Shown here: one piece after another, positions 8,642-17,148 of the stretch | Position numbering within the stretch: position 1 is the stretch's first letter | How the letters are laid out: every line of letters starts with the position of its first letter | NCBI GenBank assembly: GCA_045531965.1 | Contig: JAZSFA010000143.1 | Location: forward strand, 1 to 64,000 | DNA length: 64,000 nt | Direction of reading: 5' to 3' | Origin: CAMEON01 sp045531965 | GTDB lineage: Bacteria > Bacillota > Clostridia > Oscillospirales > CAG-272 | The notes under the pieces: generated by a model | Told to the model about the DNA's origin: nothing | Seen by the model: the letters and a program-made list of their open reading frames with translations, nothing else | Database searches by the model: none | Position numbers and translations under genes: made by a program

Positions 8642-10576
8642 ATGAAAAAAAACAAAAAACAAAACCAGCAGGTCACCACAGCAGATCATGATCATCCCCT
8701 GCTTCCCAATATTCACAGTCCATCCGACTTAAAGGCTTTGCCTTCGGAAGAGATTCCTACACTATGCCGGGAGATTCGCAATGTCTTGGTAGAAACGGTC
8801 ACCAAAAACGGCGGACATCTGGCATCCAATCTGGGCGTTGTCGAACTGTCGGTTGCCATGCATAGGGTATTTGATTGCCCACACGATCACTTTATCTTTG
8901 ACGTCGGACATCAAAGCTACGTTCACAAGCTGTTGACAGGTCGATATGAAGCCTTTTCCACCCTTCGTCAAGGAGGCGGCATTTCGGGATTTACCAAGCG
9001 AAGCGAAAGTGAATACGACTGTTTTGGCGCAGGACACAGCTCTACTTCCTTGTCCGCGGCCTTAGGCTTCGCCAAAGGAGATCGTCTGAAAGGATCGGAC
9101 GCCTACACTGTCGCCGTGGTAGGTGATGGTGCCTTCACAGGCGGCATGATCCATGAAGCTTTGAACAATGTCTCTCGCCATTTAAAACTCATTATCATCA
9201 TCAACGAGAACGAAATGTCCATTTCCAAGAACGTAGGGCGTTTCGCCACACATATGGCAAAAATGCGCCGTAAAGCAGGCTATTTCAAAGCTAAAAAAAC
9301 TACGGCTCGCATTCTTGCCCGCATTCCTCTCATTGGCAAAGGTCTGTTCCGTGGACTTGTCAACCTGAAAAAATCCTTTAAAAATGCTTTGTATGGCAGT
9401 AATTATTTTGAGGATATGGGGCTTTACTATTTAGGTCCTGCCGACGGTAATGATTACGAGGCAGTAGAGCGTTTGCTGACAGAGGCCAAAAACCAAACGG
9501 AAAGCTGCGTGGTTCACATCAAGACCCGCAAAGGACAGGGATATGCCCCCGCAGAAGCAGATCCCGGCTTTTATCACGGCATGGCGCCCGGCGGCACACC
9601 TCCTAAGGAAAACTTCTCTGTGCATCTGGGACAGATCCTCACACAGTTGGGCAAGGAAGACGAAAAAATTTGTGCGATCACTGCCAGCATGAGCGAGGGC
9701 ACAGGACTAGAATCCTTCCACAACGCTTGCCCTAAACAGTTTTTTGACGTAGGCATCGCGGAAGAACACGCCCTAACCTTTGCGGCAGGGCTGGCAGCCA
9801 ATGGCTTCAAGCCCGTAACTGCTATATATTCCAGCTTCATGCAAAGAGCCTATGACCAGGTGATCCACGACGTTGCCCTGCAACAGCTCCCCGTGCTCAT
9901 GTGCATTGACCGCGCGGGATTAAGCGCCGCCGACGGTGCCACACACCACGGTATGTTTGACGTCGCCTTTCTCTCCCAAATCCCGGGCATCGATCTGTAT
10001 GCGCCCGTGACCTTTGAAGGCTTGGCGTTATCAGTCAAAAAAGCATTGGCAGAGGGGCGTCCTGCCGCGATCCGTTACCCCAATGGCGGCGAACCCCCCC
10101 GTATTCTCGAAACTTTTTACAAGGATGGACACCCCACCGATATCAAGGTACGAACAAGCTATACCCCTCATGATTCTCTTGACGGTGTGATCATTACCCA
10201 TGGACGCATCACAGAAGAAGCGTTGCGAGCGGCAGATCTGGCGAAAAAGCAAGGCAAGCTGATCGGTGTCATTCTTTGCGAATATATCAAACCATATGCC
10301 CAATTGGCAACAGAAATTCTTCCGTTGCTCCCTGATCCTTCCGTTCCCCTGCTGTTTGTGGAAGAAGAAATCCGTGCGGGCGGCTTTGGCATGATGCTGA
10401 CCGATACCCTTGAAAGGTTTCACGATTTTCGAAAAGCAAAATACACTTACGAGATTCTCGCGGTCGATGACAGTTTCGCCATTCAAACCCGCCCAGAGTC
10501 CATTTGGGCAACTGCCGGTGTCAATGCTGAAGCCATGCTTTCGATTTTTGAAAACATGTCCTCCGATCGTCCCTGA
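8642..10576 (+). CDS. dxs: 1-deoxy-D-xylulose-5-phosphate synthase
   Basis: DXS condenses pyruvate and glyceraldehyde 3-phosphate, with thiamine diphosphate, in the first step of the MEP pathway. The 644-residue protein contains the GGHLASNLG start of the family, the ThDP-binding GDGAFTGG (G161-D162-G163) with a downstream NEN, the GIAEEHA segment with the catalytic glutamate, and the DRAGLSAADGATHHG motif. GGAGG lies seven bases before the ATG. A basic, glutamine-rich N-terminal extension of about 20 residues precedes the conserved part. It stands alone, followed by a hairpin and a new promoter. Confidence 0.97.
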   Translation: MKKNKKQNQQVTTADHDHPLLPNIHSPSDLKALPSEEIPTLCREIRNVLVETVTKNGGHLASNLGVVELSVAMHRVFDCPHDHFIFDVGHQSYVHKLLTGRYEAFSTLRQGGGISGFTKRSESEYDCFGAGHSSTSLSAALGFAKGDRLKGSDAYTVAVVGDGAFTGGMIHEALNNVSRHLKLIIIINENEMSISKNVGRFATHMAKMRRKAGYFKAKKTTARILARIPLIGKGLFRGLVNLKKSFKNALYGSNYFEDMGLYYLGPADGNDYEAVERLLTEAKNQTESCVVHIKTRKGQGYAPAEADPGFYHGMAPGGTPPKENFSVHLGQILTQLGKEDEKICAITASMSEGTGLESFHNACPKQFFDVGIAEEHALTFAAGLAANGFKPVTAIYSSFMQRAYDQVIHDVALQQLPVLMCIDRAGLSAADGATHHGMFDVAFLSQIPGIDLYAPVTFEGLALSVKKALAEGRPAAIRYPNGGEPPRILETFYKDGHPTDIKVRTSYTPHDSLDGVIITHGRITEEALRAADLAKKQGKLIGVILCEYIKPYAQLATEILPLLPDPSVPLLFVEEEIRAGGFGMMLTDTLERFHDFRKAKYTYEILAVDDSFAIQTRPESIWATAGVNAEAMLSIFENMSSDRP

Positions 10577-10588
10577 CAAAGAAAAAAA

Positions 10589-10618
10589 TTGCCCCGGGCT
10601 ATTGACGGCACGGGGCAA
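10589..10618 (+). terminator. Hairpin after dxs
   Basis: TTGCCCCG and CGGGGCAA form an 8-bp perfect stem with a 14-base loop, 13 bp after the dxs stop. A T-run does not follow directly, so termination would be weak. The loop carries the -35 element of the next promoter. Confidence 0.5.
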
Positions 10619-10630
10619 ATGTTATATAAT
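10602..10630 (+). promoter_or_regulatory. Promoter of the AI-2E permease pair
   Basis: TTGACG, 17 bases, TATAAT; the start codon follows 63 bases later. The -35 element lies in the loop of the preceding hairpin. Confidence 0.75.
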
Positions 10631-10693
10631 ATTATATGTAGTCTTTACTATATTCTATTTTCACATATTTTACCAACAAGGACGGAAGCGAAC

Positions 10694-12181
10694 ATGAAGG
10701 ACAAAGGAAACAAGCAGTTCCAAACGGATCAGCCCTCGCATCAACCTTCAAGTGAAGAACCTCGCGGAGGATTGGGGAGTGTTGGACGTCTTTCAAAAAT
10801 CAATAAACGGTTGATCTTTTTCGGCGCACTCGCTATTCTTGCGCTGATCCTTTTCACCATTGCCTTTATGGGTAGCTTTGTGGACTTTGCCCATGCCATC
10901 ATGGATGTGATCTCTCCTTTGATCATTGGTGGTGTCATTGCCTATCTTTGCAATCCGATTTTTGAGTTTTTTGAGTATCGCGTGTTCAGGAAAATGGCAA
11001 AAGGCAATGCCCGTCGTGGTTTGTCCTTAGCACTAACTATCATTACCTTTTTCGCCATCATTATTCTCGTCGCCATCATGATGATCCCCGAGCTTGTCGC
11101 CAGCATCAAAGAGCTGATCTCGGATTCCAGCGGTTTTACCACGCGTTTTTTGGGATATCTTCAAGGCATTATCGACAAGTTGCACATCAATATTGACATT
11201 TCCAGCAGCGAAAAGCTCACCGAATTGATCACTTCACTTTTCGGATCTATGAATGAGCTTTTCCAGGATCTTTTGAACTTCTTTAGCAAAAGTGATGCCA
11301 TGGGATCTGTGATCGACATTTTCATCCAGGTTTTCAACGCTTTCAAAAATCTTATCATCGGTCTGTTCATCGCTTTTTATCTGTTAGGCTCCAAGGAAAA
11401 GCGTGTGGCGCAGCTTCGGAAATTCCGCGCCGCCATGCTCACCGAAGAACAGGATAGCAAGCTGAAGGAATTCGTTGAACTGACTGATCACTGTTTCGGC
11501 GGCTTTATTTTCGGAAAAATTTTGGATTCACTTGTCATAGGCATTTTGACATTTGCTCTCATGACCATTTTCCAAGTATCAAAATACAACTTGTTGATCG
11601 CCACCTTTATTGGTATTACCAATATCATTCCCGTCTTCGGCCCCTTCATCGGTGCAATCCCCTCCGCCTTTATCATTCTCGTGGACGACCCAAGTAAATT
11701 CTTTTTCTTCCTGCTTTTAATTCTGATCGTTCAGCAGCTGGATGGCAACATCATAGGTCCCAAGATTTTGGGAGATAATACCGGGGTCAGTTCCCTGTGC
11801 GTCATCATTGCCATCTGTACCTGCGGTACGATCTGGGGAATTCCCGGTATGATCATCGGCGTTCCTATCTTTGCCGTGATTATTGAATGGGTAAAGCGTA
11901 TTTTGGAAAATCGCTTAAGAGAGAAAAACAAGCCTACAGACACCTTGGCGTACTACCCCTCGGATGCCATAGGCAATGCCGAGCAAGATCTTTACTACGA
12001 ACATTCAGGTCTTCGTTACCAGTATGAGCACAGCCGCCTCAAGCCCAAGGTGGATCGTATGAAAAAGAAAGTTTTCCGCTCTCTTGATCGCAACACGCCC
12101 ACCACCCCAACACCCACTAAAGCCGATCCGGCACCTAAAGACGAAACAACTGATGATTCGGAAAACAAGCCTAAAGCATAA
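10694..12181 (+). CDS. AI-2E family permease, first of a tandem pair
   Basis: A 495-residue integral membrane protein of the AI-2E (TqsA/YdiK, PF01594) family, whose members export small molecules or, in some cases, exchange sodium for protons; the substrate here is unknown. Features are the SPLIIGGVIAYLCNPI motif after the first helix, two further N-terminal helices, a soluble loop, and the IPVFGPFIGAIPSA segment. A frame extends 35 codons upstream, but that part overlaps the hairpin and promoter, so the ATG at 10694 is the likely start; its ribosome binding site is weak. The cytoplasmic tail (about residues 415-451) contains a conserved YYP-DA-G-AE-D--YEH-G block shared with the next gene. 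The next gene starts 30 bp downstream. Confidence 0.88.
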   Translation: MKDKGNKQFQTDQPSHQPSSEEPRGGLGSVGRLSKINKRLIFFGALAILALILFTIAFMGSFVDFAHAIMDVISPLIIGGVIAYLCNPIFEFFEYRVFRKMAKGNARRGLSLALTIITFFAIIILVAIMMIPELVASIKELISDSSGFTTRFLGYLQGIIDKLHINIDISSSEKLTELITSLFGSMNELFQDLLNFFSKSDAMGSVIDIFIQVFNAFKNLIIGLFIAFYLLGSKEKRVAQLRKFRAAMLTEEQDSKLKEFVELTDHCFGGFIFGKILDSLVIGILTFALMTIFQVSKYNLLIATFIGITNIIPVFGPFIGAIPSAFIILVDDPSKFFFFLLLILIVQQLDGNIIGPKILGDNTGVSSLCVIIAICTCGTIWGIPGMIIGVPIFAVIIEWVKRILENRLREKNKPTDTLAYYPSDAIGNAEQDLYYEHSGLRYQYEHSRLKPKVDRMKKKVFRSLDRNTPTTPTPTKADPAPKDETTDDSENKPKA

Positions 12182-12211
12182 CCCATAAGAACCGTTTGAA
12201 AGGATATCATC

Positions 12212-13771
12212 ATGAACGATCAATCTACTAATGATAAGAACAACGACACCGGCAATACATCCGGTAGCCGCTTATCAAAATTCGGAAAGAAAGCCCTGTT
12301 TTTCGGAATTCTTGCCGCCATTTTCGTTGCAATCTATTGCGTGGTAAACAGCAGTAGCGTTTCCGCCTTTTTAAGTAAAGTCGGCAATCTGCTCTCCCCC
12401 GTGATCATCGGCTGTGTGATTGCTTATCTGTGTAATCCTATTCTGGAGTTTTACGAGTACCGCGTACTGCGGCGCATGAGCAAAACCGGAATCCGCCGCG
12501 GGCTTTCTCTTTTCCTCGCAATTCTGACCATGGTCGGATTGATTGCCCTGCTCTTTGTGATGATCATTCCTGAATTGATTGCCAGCCTTACCAGTCTCGC
12601 GACCAATTACGAAGTCTATCTGGATAGTCTGCTTGGTGTGGTTCAAAATATCATCAACGGGTTGGCAGCCAAATTCGAGTTGGGCACGGATGTCATTCAG
12701 GACGTACAACAACTGAAGGATATGCTCTTCCAGTTCCTCGGAGAAGGTGAAGACCTGATGAATAAGGTAATGAACTTTATCTCGGAGAAAAATCTGGTGG
12801 GTGAAGGTTTCAACATCGTCGTTACTATCTTCAGCACGTTTTTCGATATTGTGTTGGGTATCTTTATCGCCCTGTACATCTTATCCTCTAAAGAAAAAAG
12901 AATTGCACAGATCCGTAAATTCCGCAAGGCAGTTTTTAGTGACAAGCAAAACGCCAAAATCACCGAGCTCACCCGCTTGGTCAGCCATACCTTCAGCGGC
13001 TACGTCTTCGGTGTGCTCATTGATGCTCTGGTCGTGGGTATTTTGACCTTTACCCTTTTGAGTATCTTTGAGGTTTCGCCCTACAATCTGCTGATTGCCA
13101 CCCTTTGCGCCGTGACCAATATCATCCCCGTTTTCGGTCCTTTCATCGGTGCAATTCCCTCTGCGTTTATCGTATTGATCTCCAACCCCTCCAAGTTCTT
13201 CCTGTTTATCATCCTGATTCTGATCATTCAGCAGATCGACGGCAACCTCCTTTGCCCCAAAATCCAGGGTGACAATACAGGTATCAGTTCTCTTGCCGTA
13301 CTGGTGACCATCACCATTGCCGGCGCCCAATGGGGTGTTTTGGGTCTGATCGTCGGTGTACCGATCTGTGCTGTTATCATCGAATTGGTCAAACGTTTTT
13401 TGGACAATCGTCTGGAAGCTATGGGCGAGCCTACCGACACCGTGGCATATTATCCCGCGGATGCTTTGGGAGACGCGGAAAAAGACGTTCACTACGAACA
13501 TGCCGGACTTTTGTACAAGTATGAACACAGTAAGTTGAAGCCTATTATGGAACGTTTCAAGGCAAAGTTCTATAAATTTTTAGGGTACAAGGGAAAGTCT
13601 GATAAGAAGGCTGCCGCACCCAACCAAGAAACGGATCAACCTTCCGGGGAAGATGGGCTGAATCAGCAAGAGGTCAATTTCACCGAGTCCTCCACTGAGA
13701 CTGCACAGGTGTCTCTAAACCATGAGAATAACGAAAAAGATTCTCCCGAGACGCCCCAAGATCCTCAATAA
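12212..13771 (+). CDS. AI-2E family permease, second of a tandem pair
   Basis: A 519-residue paralogue of the upstream gene, colinear over its whole length, with the same SPVIIGCVIAYLCNPI and IPVFGPFIGAIPSA motifs. The tail block recurs at about residues 407-445 (AYYPADALGDAE, then YEHAGLLYKYEHS) and is followed by an acidic, low-complexity end of about 70 residues that differs from the first copy. The start ATG has GAAAGGA ten bases upstream. Both genes form an operon and probably arose by duplication; heteromer formation is possible but not shown by sequence. Confidence 0.88.
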   Translation: MNDQSTNDKNNDTGNTSGSRLSKFGKKALFFGILAAIFVAIYCVVNSSSVSAFLSKVGNLLSPVIIGCVIAYLCNPILEFYEYRVLRRMSKTGIRRGLSLFLAILTMVGLIALLFVMIIPELIASLTSLATNYEVYLDSLLGVVQNIINGLAAKFELGTDVIQDVQQLKDMLFQFLGEGEDLMNKVMNFISEKNLVGEGFNIVVTIFSTFFDIVLGIFIALYILSSKEKRIAQIRKFRKAVFSDKQNAKITELTRLVSHTFSGYVFGVLIDALVVGILTFTLLSIFEVSPYNLLIATLCAVTNIIPVFGPFIGAIPSAFIVLISNPSKFFLFIILILIIQQIDGNLLCPKIQGDNTGISSLAVLVTITIAGAQWGVLGLIVGVPICAVIIELVKRFLDNRLEAMGEPTDTVAYYPADALGDAEKDVHYEHAGLLYKYEHSKLKPIMERFKAKFYKFLGYKGKSDKKAAAPNQETDQPSGEDGLNQQEVNFTESSTETAQVSLNHENNEKDSPETPQDPQ

Positions 13772-13777
13772 GCATTT

Positions 13778-13810
13778 GACCATGCGGCAACATAGATTGT
13801 CCGCATGGTC
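13778..13810. repeat. Perfect 10-bp inverted repeat before htpG
   Basis: GACCATGCGG and CCGCATGGTC are separated by 13 bases. It lies 7 bp after the permease stop and 20 bp before TATAAT (13831-13836) of htpG. It lacks a T-run, so it may be an operator or a weak terminator. It is not the CIRCE sequence of HrcA. Confidence 0.6.
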
Positions 13811-13851
13811 TCTCTGCCATAAAGAACCTCTATAATAAAGGAGAACACATC

Positions 13852-15738
13852 ATGCAAGAAAACATGAAAAAGCAAGGTGACATCTCTGTCGAGACTGCCC
13901 ACATTTTTCCCATCATCAAAAAATGGCTCTATTCTGAAAAGGATATTTTTCTTCGGGAAATCGTATCCAACGCGCAAGATGCCATCACAAAGCATAAACG
14001 GTTGGTATCTTTGGGTCAGATCGAAGATGACGAAACCACATATCGCATCACTGTGTCCGTAAGCAAAACCGCAGGGACGCTGTCTGTATCGGATAATGGT
14101 ATTGGTATGACCGAAGACGAGCTTCTGCGTTATTTAGGCAACATCGCCTTGTCGGGCGCTTTGGAATTCATCCAAAAATATGAAGGAGAGCAGCCCGAAA
14201 GCAACAAAAACGGGATTATCGGTCATTTCGGTCTTGGTTTTTACTCTGCCTTTATGGTCGCTGACACTGTAGAAGTCATCACCAAGTCCCACACAGACGC
14301 CCCCGCAGTTCGTTGGGTCTGCAAGGCAGACGGCGCCTATGAGCTTTACCCCGCGGATAGGGATAGTAAAGGCACGACTGTCATCATGCACGTCACAGAA
14401 GAAGAGTCAGCCTACTTGGAGACCTACAAGATCACCGATATGTTGGACAAGTACTGTTCCTTCATGCCTACCGAAATTTATTTCGAAGACGAAGACACAT
14501 CGGTGGCGGACGAAAGCGAAGGAAAAGCGGATGGAGACAGCACGCCCGAGGAAAAGAAACCCATCAACGATACCTTCCCTCTGTGGCAAAAAGCACCTTC
14601 GGAATGTACTCCCGAAGAATACAAGGAATTTTACAGAAAAGTCTTCCGCGATTATCGCGAACCGCTGTTCTGGATTCACATCAACGCAGATTATCCTTTG
14701 AATTTCAAAGGTATTCTGTACTTCCCCCGTCTGAACAACCAATATGAGTCCGTGGAAGGGCAGGTAAAGCTGTACTACAATCAGGTGTTTGTAGCGGACA
14801 ATATCAAGGAAGTCATTCCCGAATATCTCCTGATGCTTCGCGGTGTGTTGGATTGTCCCCAACTGCCTCTGAACGTATCACGATCCTATTTGCAGAACAA
14901 CACGTACGTTAGCAAGGTTTCCGCCCATATTGTCAAGAAAGTTGCGGACAAGCTCAACGCCCTCAATGAAAATGAGCGTGATACCTATGAGAGTGTATGG
15001 GACAGTATCCGTCCCTTTGTCGAATACGCCTGCATGCGGGATCGCAAATTCTATGACCGTGCCAAGGACGCCCTGCTTCTGCATCTCACCGACGGCACCT
15101 ACGTAACCATTCAGCAATATTTGGAAAAAGCCAAGGAAAAGCACGAGAACACGGTCTATTACACCAGCGACAAAGAGCTGCAAGCCCGCTATATCACCCT
15201 CTTTGAAGGGCAGGGCATTTCTATGGCGGTTATGGAGCAGATGATCGACACCCAGTTCGTTCAAATGCTGGAAAGTTATGATGCCTCTGTCAAATATCTT
15301 CGCATTGATGCCGACGTTGCCGCTGCCCTGACCGAAGAAAACAGTGACACGGCGGACAACGAGGCATTGACCGCGTTATTCCGAGAAGTCAGTAACAAGG
15401 AAGATCTTGAAGTCAAGTATCAAACCCTGAAGGATGCGACGCTTCCCGCCATGCTGACTGTATCCGAAGAATCCCGCCGCATGGAAGAGATGATGAAAAT
15501 GTACGCTATGCAGTCCGGCGGTGAAGCACCCGCATTCCCCGTAAACGATACGTTACTGGTCAACAATGCGTCTCCCTTGGTGTCTCGCCTTTCTGAAATG
15601 TTAAGTCAAGATCCTGATAAAGCGATCCTCATTGCGGGTCAGATCTACCGCTTGTCGGTCCTTGCTCAACGAAAACTGTCTGCAGAAGAACTGAACACCT
15701 TCCTTGCTGAGAGCTTTGCCTTGCTCTCCATGCTGTAA
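13852..15738 (+). CDS. htpG: Chaperone HtpG (Hsp90)
   Basis: The 628-residue cytoplasmic chaperone has the GHKL ATPase motifs: FLREIVSNAQDA near residues 37-48 (the usual SNASDA reads SNAQDA), SDNGIGM, and GHFGLGFYSAFMVAD. The middle domain shows RGVLDCPQLPLNVSRSYLQ with the arginine that contacts ATP. An acidic insert (about residues 210-235) is charged like the eukaryotic linker but short. AAAGGAG lies eight bases before the ATG. An unknown gene begins 3 bp after the stop and is surely co-translated. Confidence 0.96.
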   Translation: MQENMKKQGDISVETAHIFPIIKKWLYSEKDIFLREIVSNAQDAITKHKRLVSLGQIEDDETTYRITVSVSKTAGTLSVSDNGIGMTEDELLRYLGNIALSGALEFIQKYEGEQPESNKNGIIGHFGLGFYSAFMVADTVEVITKSHTDAPAVRWVCKADGAYELYPADRDSKGTTVIMHVTEEESAYLETYKITDMLDKYCSFMPTEIYFEDEDTSVADESEGKADGDSTPEEKKPINDTFPLWQKAPSECTPEEYKEFYRKVFRDYREPLFWIHINADYPLNFKGILYFPRLNNQYESVEGQVKLYYNQVFVADNIKEVIPEYLLMLRGVLDCPQLPLNVSRSYLQNNTYVSKVSAHIVKKVADKLNALNENERDTYESVWDSIRPFVEYACMRDRKFYDRAKDALLLHLTDGTYVTIQQYLEKAKEKHENTVYYTSDKELQARYITLFEGQGISMAVMEQMIDTQFVQMLESYDASVKYLRIDADVAAALTEENSDTADNEALTALFREVSNKEDLEVKYQTLKDATLPAMLTVSEESRRMEEMMKMYAMQSGGEAPAFPVNDTLLVNNASPLVSRLSEMLSQDPDKAILIAGQIYRLSVLAQRKLSAEELNTFLAESFALLSML

Positions 15739-15741
15739 CTT

Positions 15742-16773
15742 ATGAGCTACCTAAATACCGACGTTCCCGAGTTGAAGGGTTTTGACACAGGAACAGTCCT
15801 CGGTAACATTCAGCTTTTGGAATCCCGCCTGGAAGGGCTTTTAGAAGCGGTACTGAGCGAGATATATGAGCTGTCGGACGCCATTTGCCAAGATGCTTCA
15901 GAAGATCCCGAAATGGTTTTCAGCATCCTGCTTTCCTTGCGAGGACAACCCGCAAGCGACGGCAATCTCCCCTTAAAATCCCGTCATCTTCTGGATATCA
16001 GCCTACCGACCTTGACTGCCATGACACGGCATTTGGGACTGTACGAACGCTTGATCCTCTATCGTCTGTTGGCAGAGCGCCTCCCTTCTTTGGCTACTTT
16101 GGAAAGAGCAGAACGATATCCCCTACCCGCATCCGCCAAAGGACGAATTGCTTACATGAAGGGCGCTCTGGCCGACAAAGCCTACATCCATTTTTCAGAA
16201 TTCATTCCTCACTGTCGCGCCGCCAATTTTCACAGCTTTGTGGATGCCTGTGAAGAAGTTTGGAGCGGTCTTTGCGAGTACTGTTTGCTTCCTATTCAAA
16301 GCACCACCGAAGGAAAGCTATTGAGCTTTTCCCGCCTGATCGTTAAATATCGACTTCAGATCGTTGCCGTATGCGACATTTCCAGTGCGAGTGGTATAGG
16401 AGACGATTACACCCGTTTTGCTCTTTTGAGAAGTGCCGGGGATACATGGACCGCTGAGCCATCTCCTTTATCGGATGAGCAGCATCCGCCACGCCTGCTT
16501 GAATTGCTTCACACCACCTCATTTCCCGCTTTCAGCGAACTGATGGCAGCCGCGGAATTTTGCGGTCTCACCTTGGAACGCGCCGATACGCTGCCCGAGG
16601 GTACAGTCTATGCCCTACATTCCGATCAGAGCTTTCAGCAAGGCGATATGGAAACAGTCTTTTTGATCGACACAGTTTGGCGTTTGGAAGCCACAGACCT
16701 AACTGCTTTTCTTTGCTATTTAGCCATAGAAGCCAATGAAGATCCGATTTTAGGACTTTATCCCTGCATTTAA
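15742..16773 (+). CDS. Protein of unknown function coupled to htpG
   Basis: A 343-residue soluble protein with no signal peptide or membrane helix. The first half is alpha-helical (residues 20-200, rich in Leu, Glu and Arg); the second half contains beta-like stretches such as YRLQIVAVCDIS and ETVFLIDTVW. I recognise no family motif. It begins 3 bp after the htpG stop, with its ribosome binding signal inside the end of htpG, so its dose should track the chaperone; a co-chaperone or client role is an inference from position only. Confidence 0.8.
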   Translation: MSYLNTDVPELKGFDTGTVLGNIQLLESRLEGLLEAVLSEIYELSDAICQDASEDPEMVFSILLSLRGQPASDGNLPLKSRHLLDISLPTLTAMTRHLGLYERLILYRLLAERLPSLATLERAERYPLPASAKGRIAYMKGALADKAYIHFSEFIPHCRAANFHSFVDACEEVWSGLCEYCLLPIQSTTEGKLLSFSRLIVKYRLQIVAVCDISSASGIGDDYTRFALLRSAGDTWTAEPSPLSDEQHPPRLLELLHTTSFPAFSELMAAAEFCGLTLERADTLPEGTVYALHSDQSFQQGDMETVFLIDTVWRLEATDLTAFLCYLAIEANEDPILGLYPCI

Positions 16774-16799
16774 TAATTTGTTTGAAAGGAACTTAAACC

Positions 16800-17054
16800 A
16801 TGGAACATTACACCTATACCCCCAGCGGCGTTTGTTCCCGCAAAATCGACTTTGATATTGAAAATGACGTCATTAGGAAGGTCACCTTCACAGGCGGTTG
16901 CTCCGGCAACACCCAAGGTGTAGCAGCACTCTTGGTCGGCATGACGGTTGATGAAGCAATTACCCGCCTGGAAGGTATTCATTGCGGACCTCGCCCAACC
17001 TCCTGCCCCGATCAGGTAGCCCGCGCATTGAAGGCCTACAAAGCCGGCGCATAA
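16800..17054 (+). CDS. TSCPD-domain protein (TIGR03905 type)
   Basis: An 84-residue protein that opens with a beta-strand pair, contains FTGGCSGNTQGVAALLVGM, and ends with the PTSCPDQVARAL box that names the TSCPD family. The conserved cysteines (C12, C34, C57, C63 approximately) suggest a metal site. The same domain is found at the C-terminus of some vitamin B12-dependent ribonucleotide reductases; the free-standing form is of unknown function. GAAAGGA precedes the ATG, 26 bp after the preceding gene; a strong terminator follows. Confidence 0.87.
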   Translation: MEHYTYTPSGVCSRKIDFDIENDVIRKVTFTGGCSGNTQGVAALLVGMTVDEAITRLEGIHCGPRPTSCPDQVARALKAYKAGA

Positions 17055-17059
17055 GAATT

Positions 17060-17092
17060 AAAGGCAGAGAATCAAAGATTCTCTGCCTTTTT
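17060..17092 (+). terminator. Intrinsic terminator of the htpG operon
   Basis: AAAGGCAGAGAATC, a 3-base loop, and GATTCTCTGCCTTT form a perfect stem followed by five T. Confidence 0.9.
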
Positions 17093-17148
17093 CATTAAAA
17101 CGCAAGTACGCATACATCACCGTCTCCATGGGTTTGATCACACAACGC

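Noticed and set aside
13778..13810. CIRCE heat-shock operator
   Set aside because: CIRCE arms are TTAGCACTC/GAGTGCTAA; this palindrome is GACCATGCGG/CCGCATGGTC.
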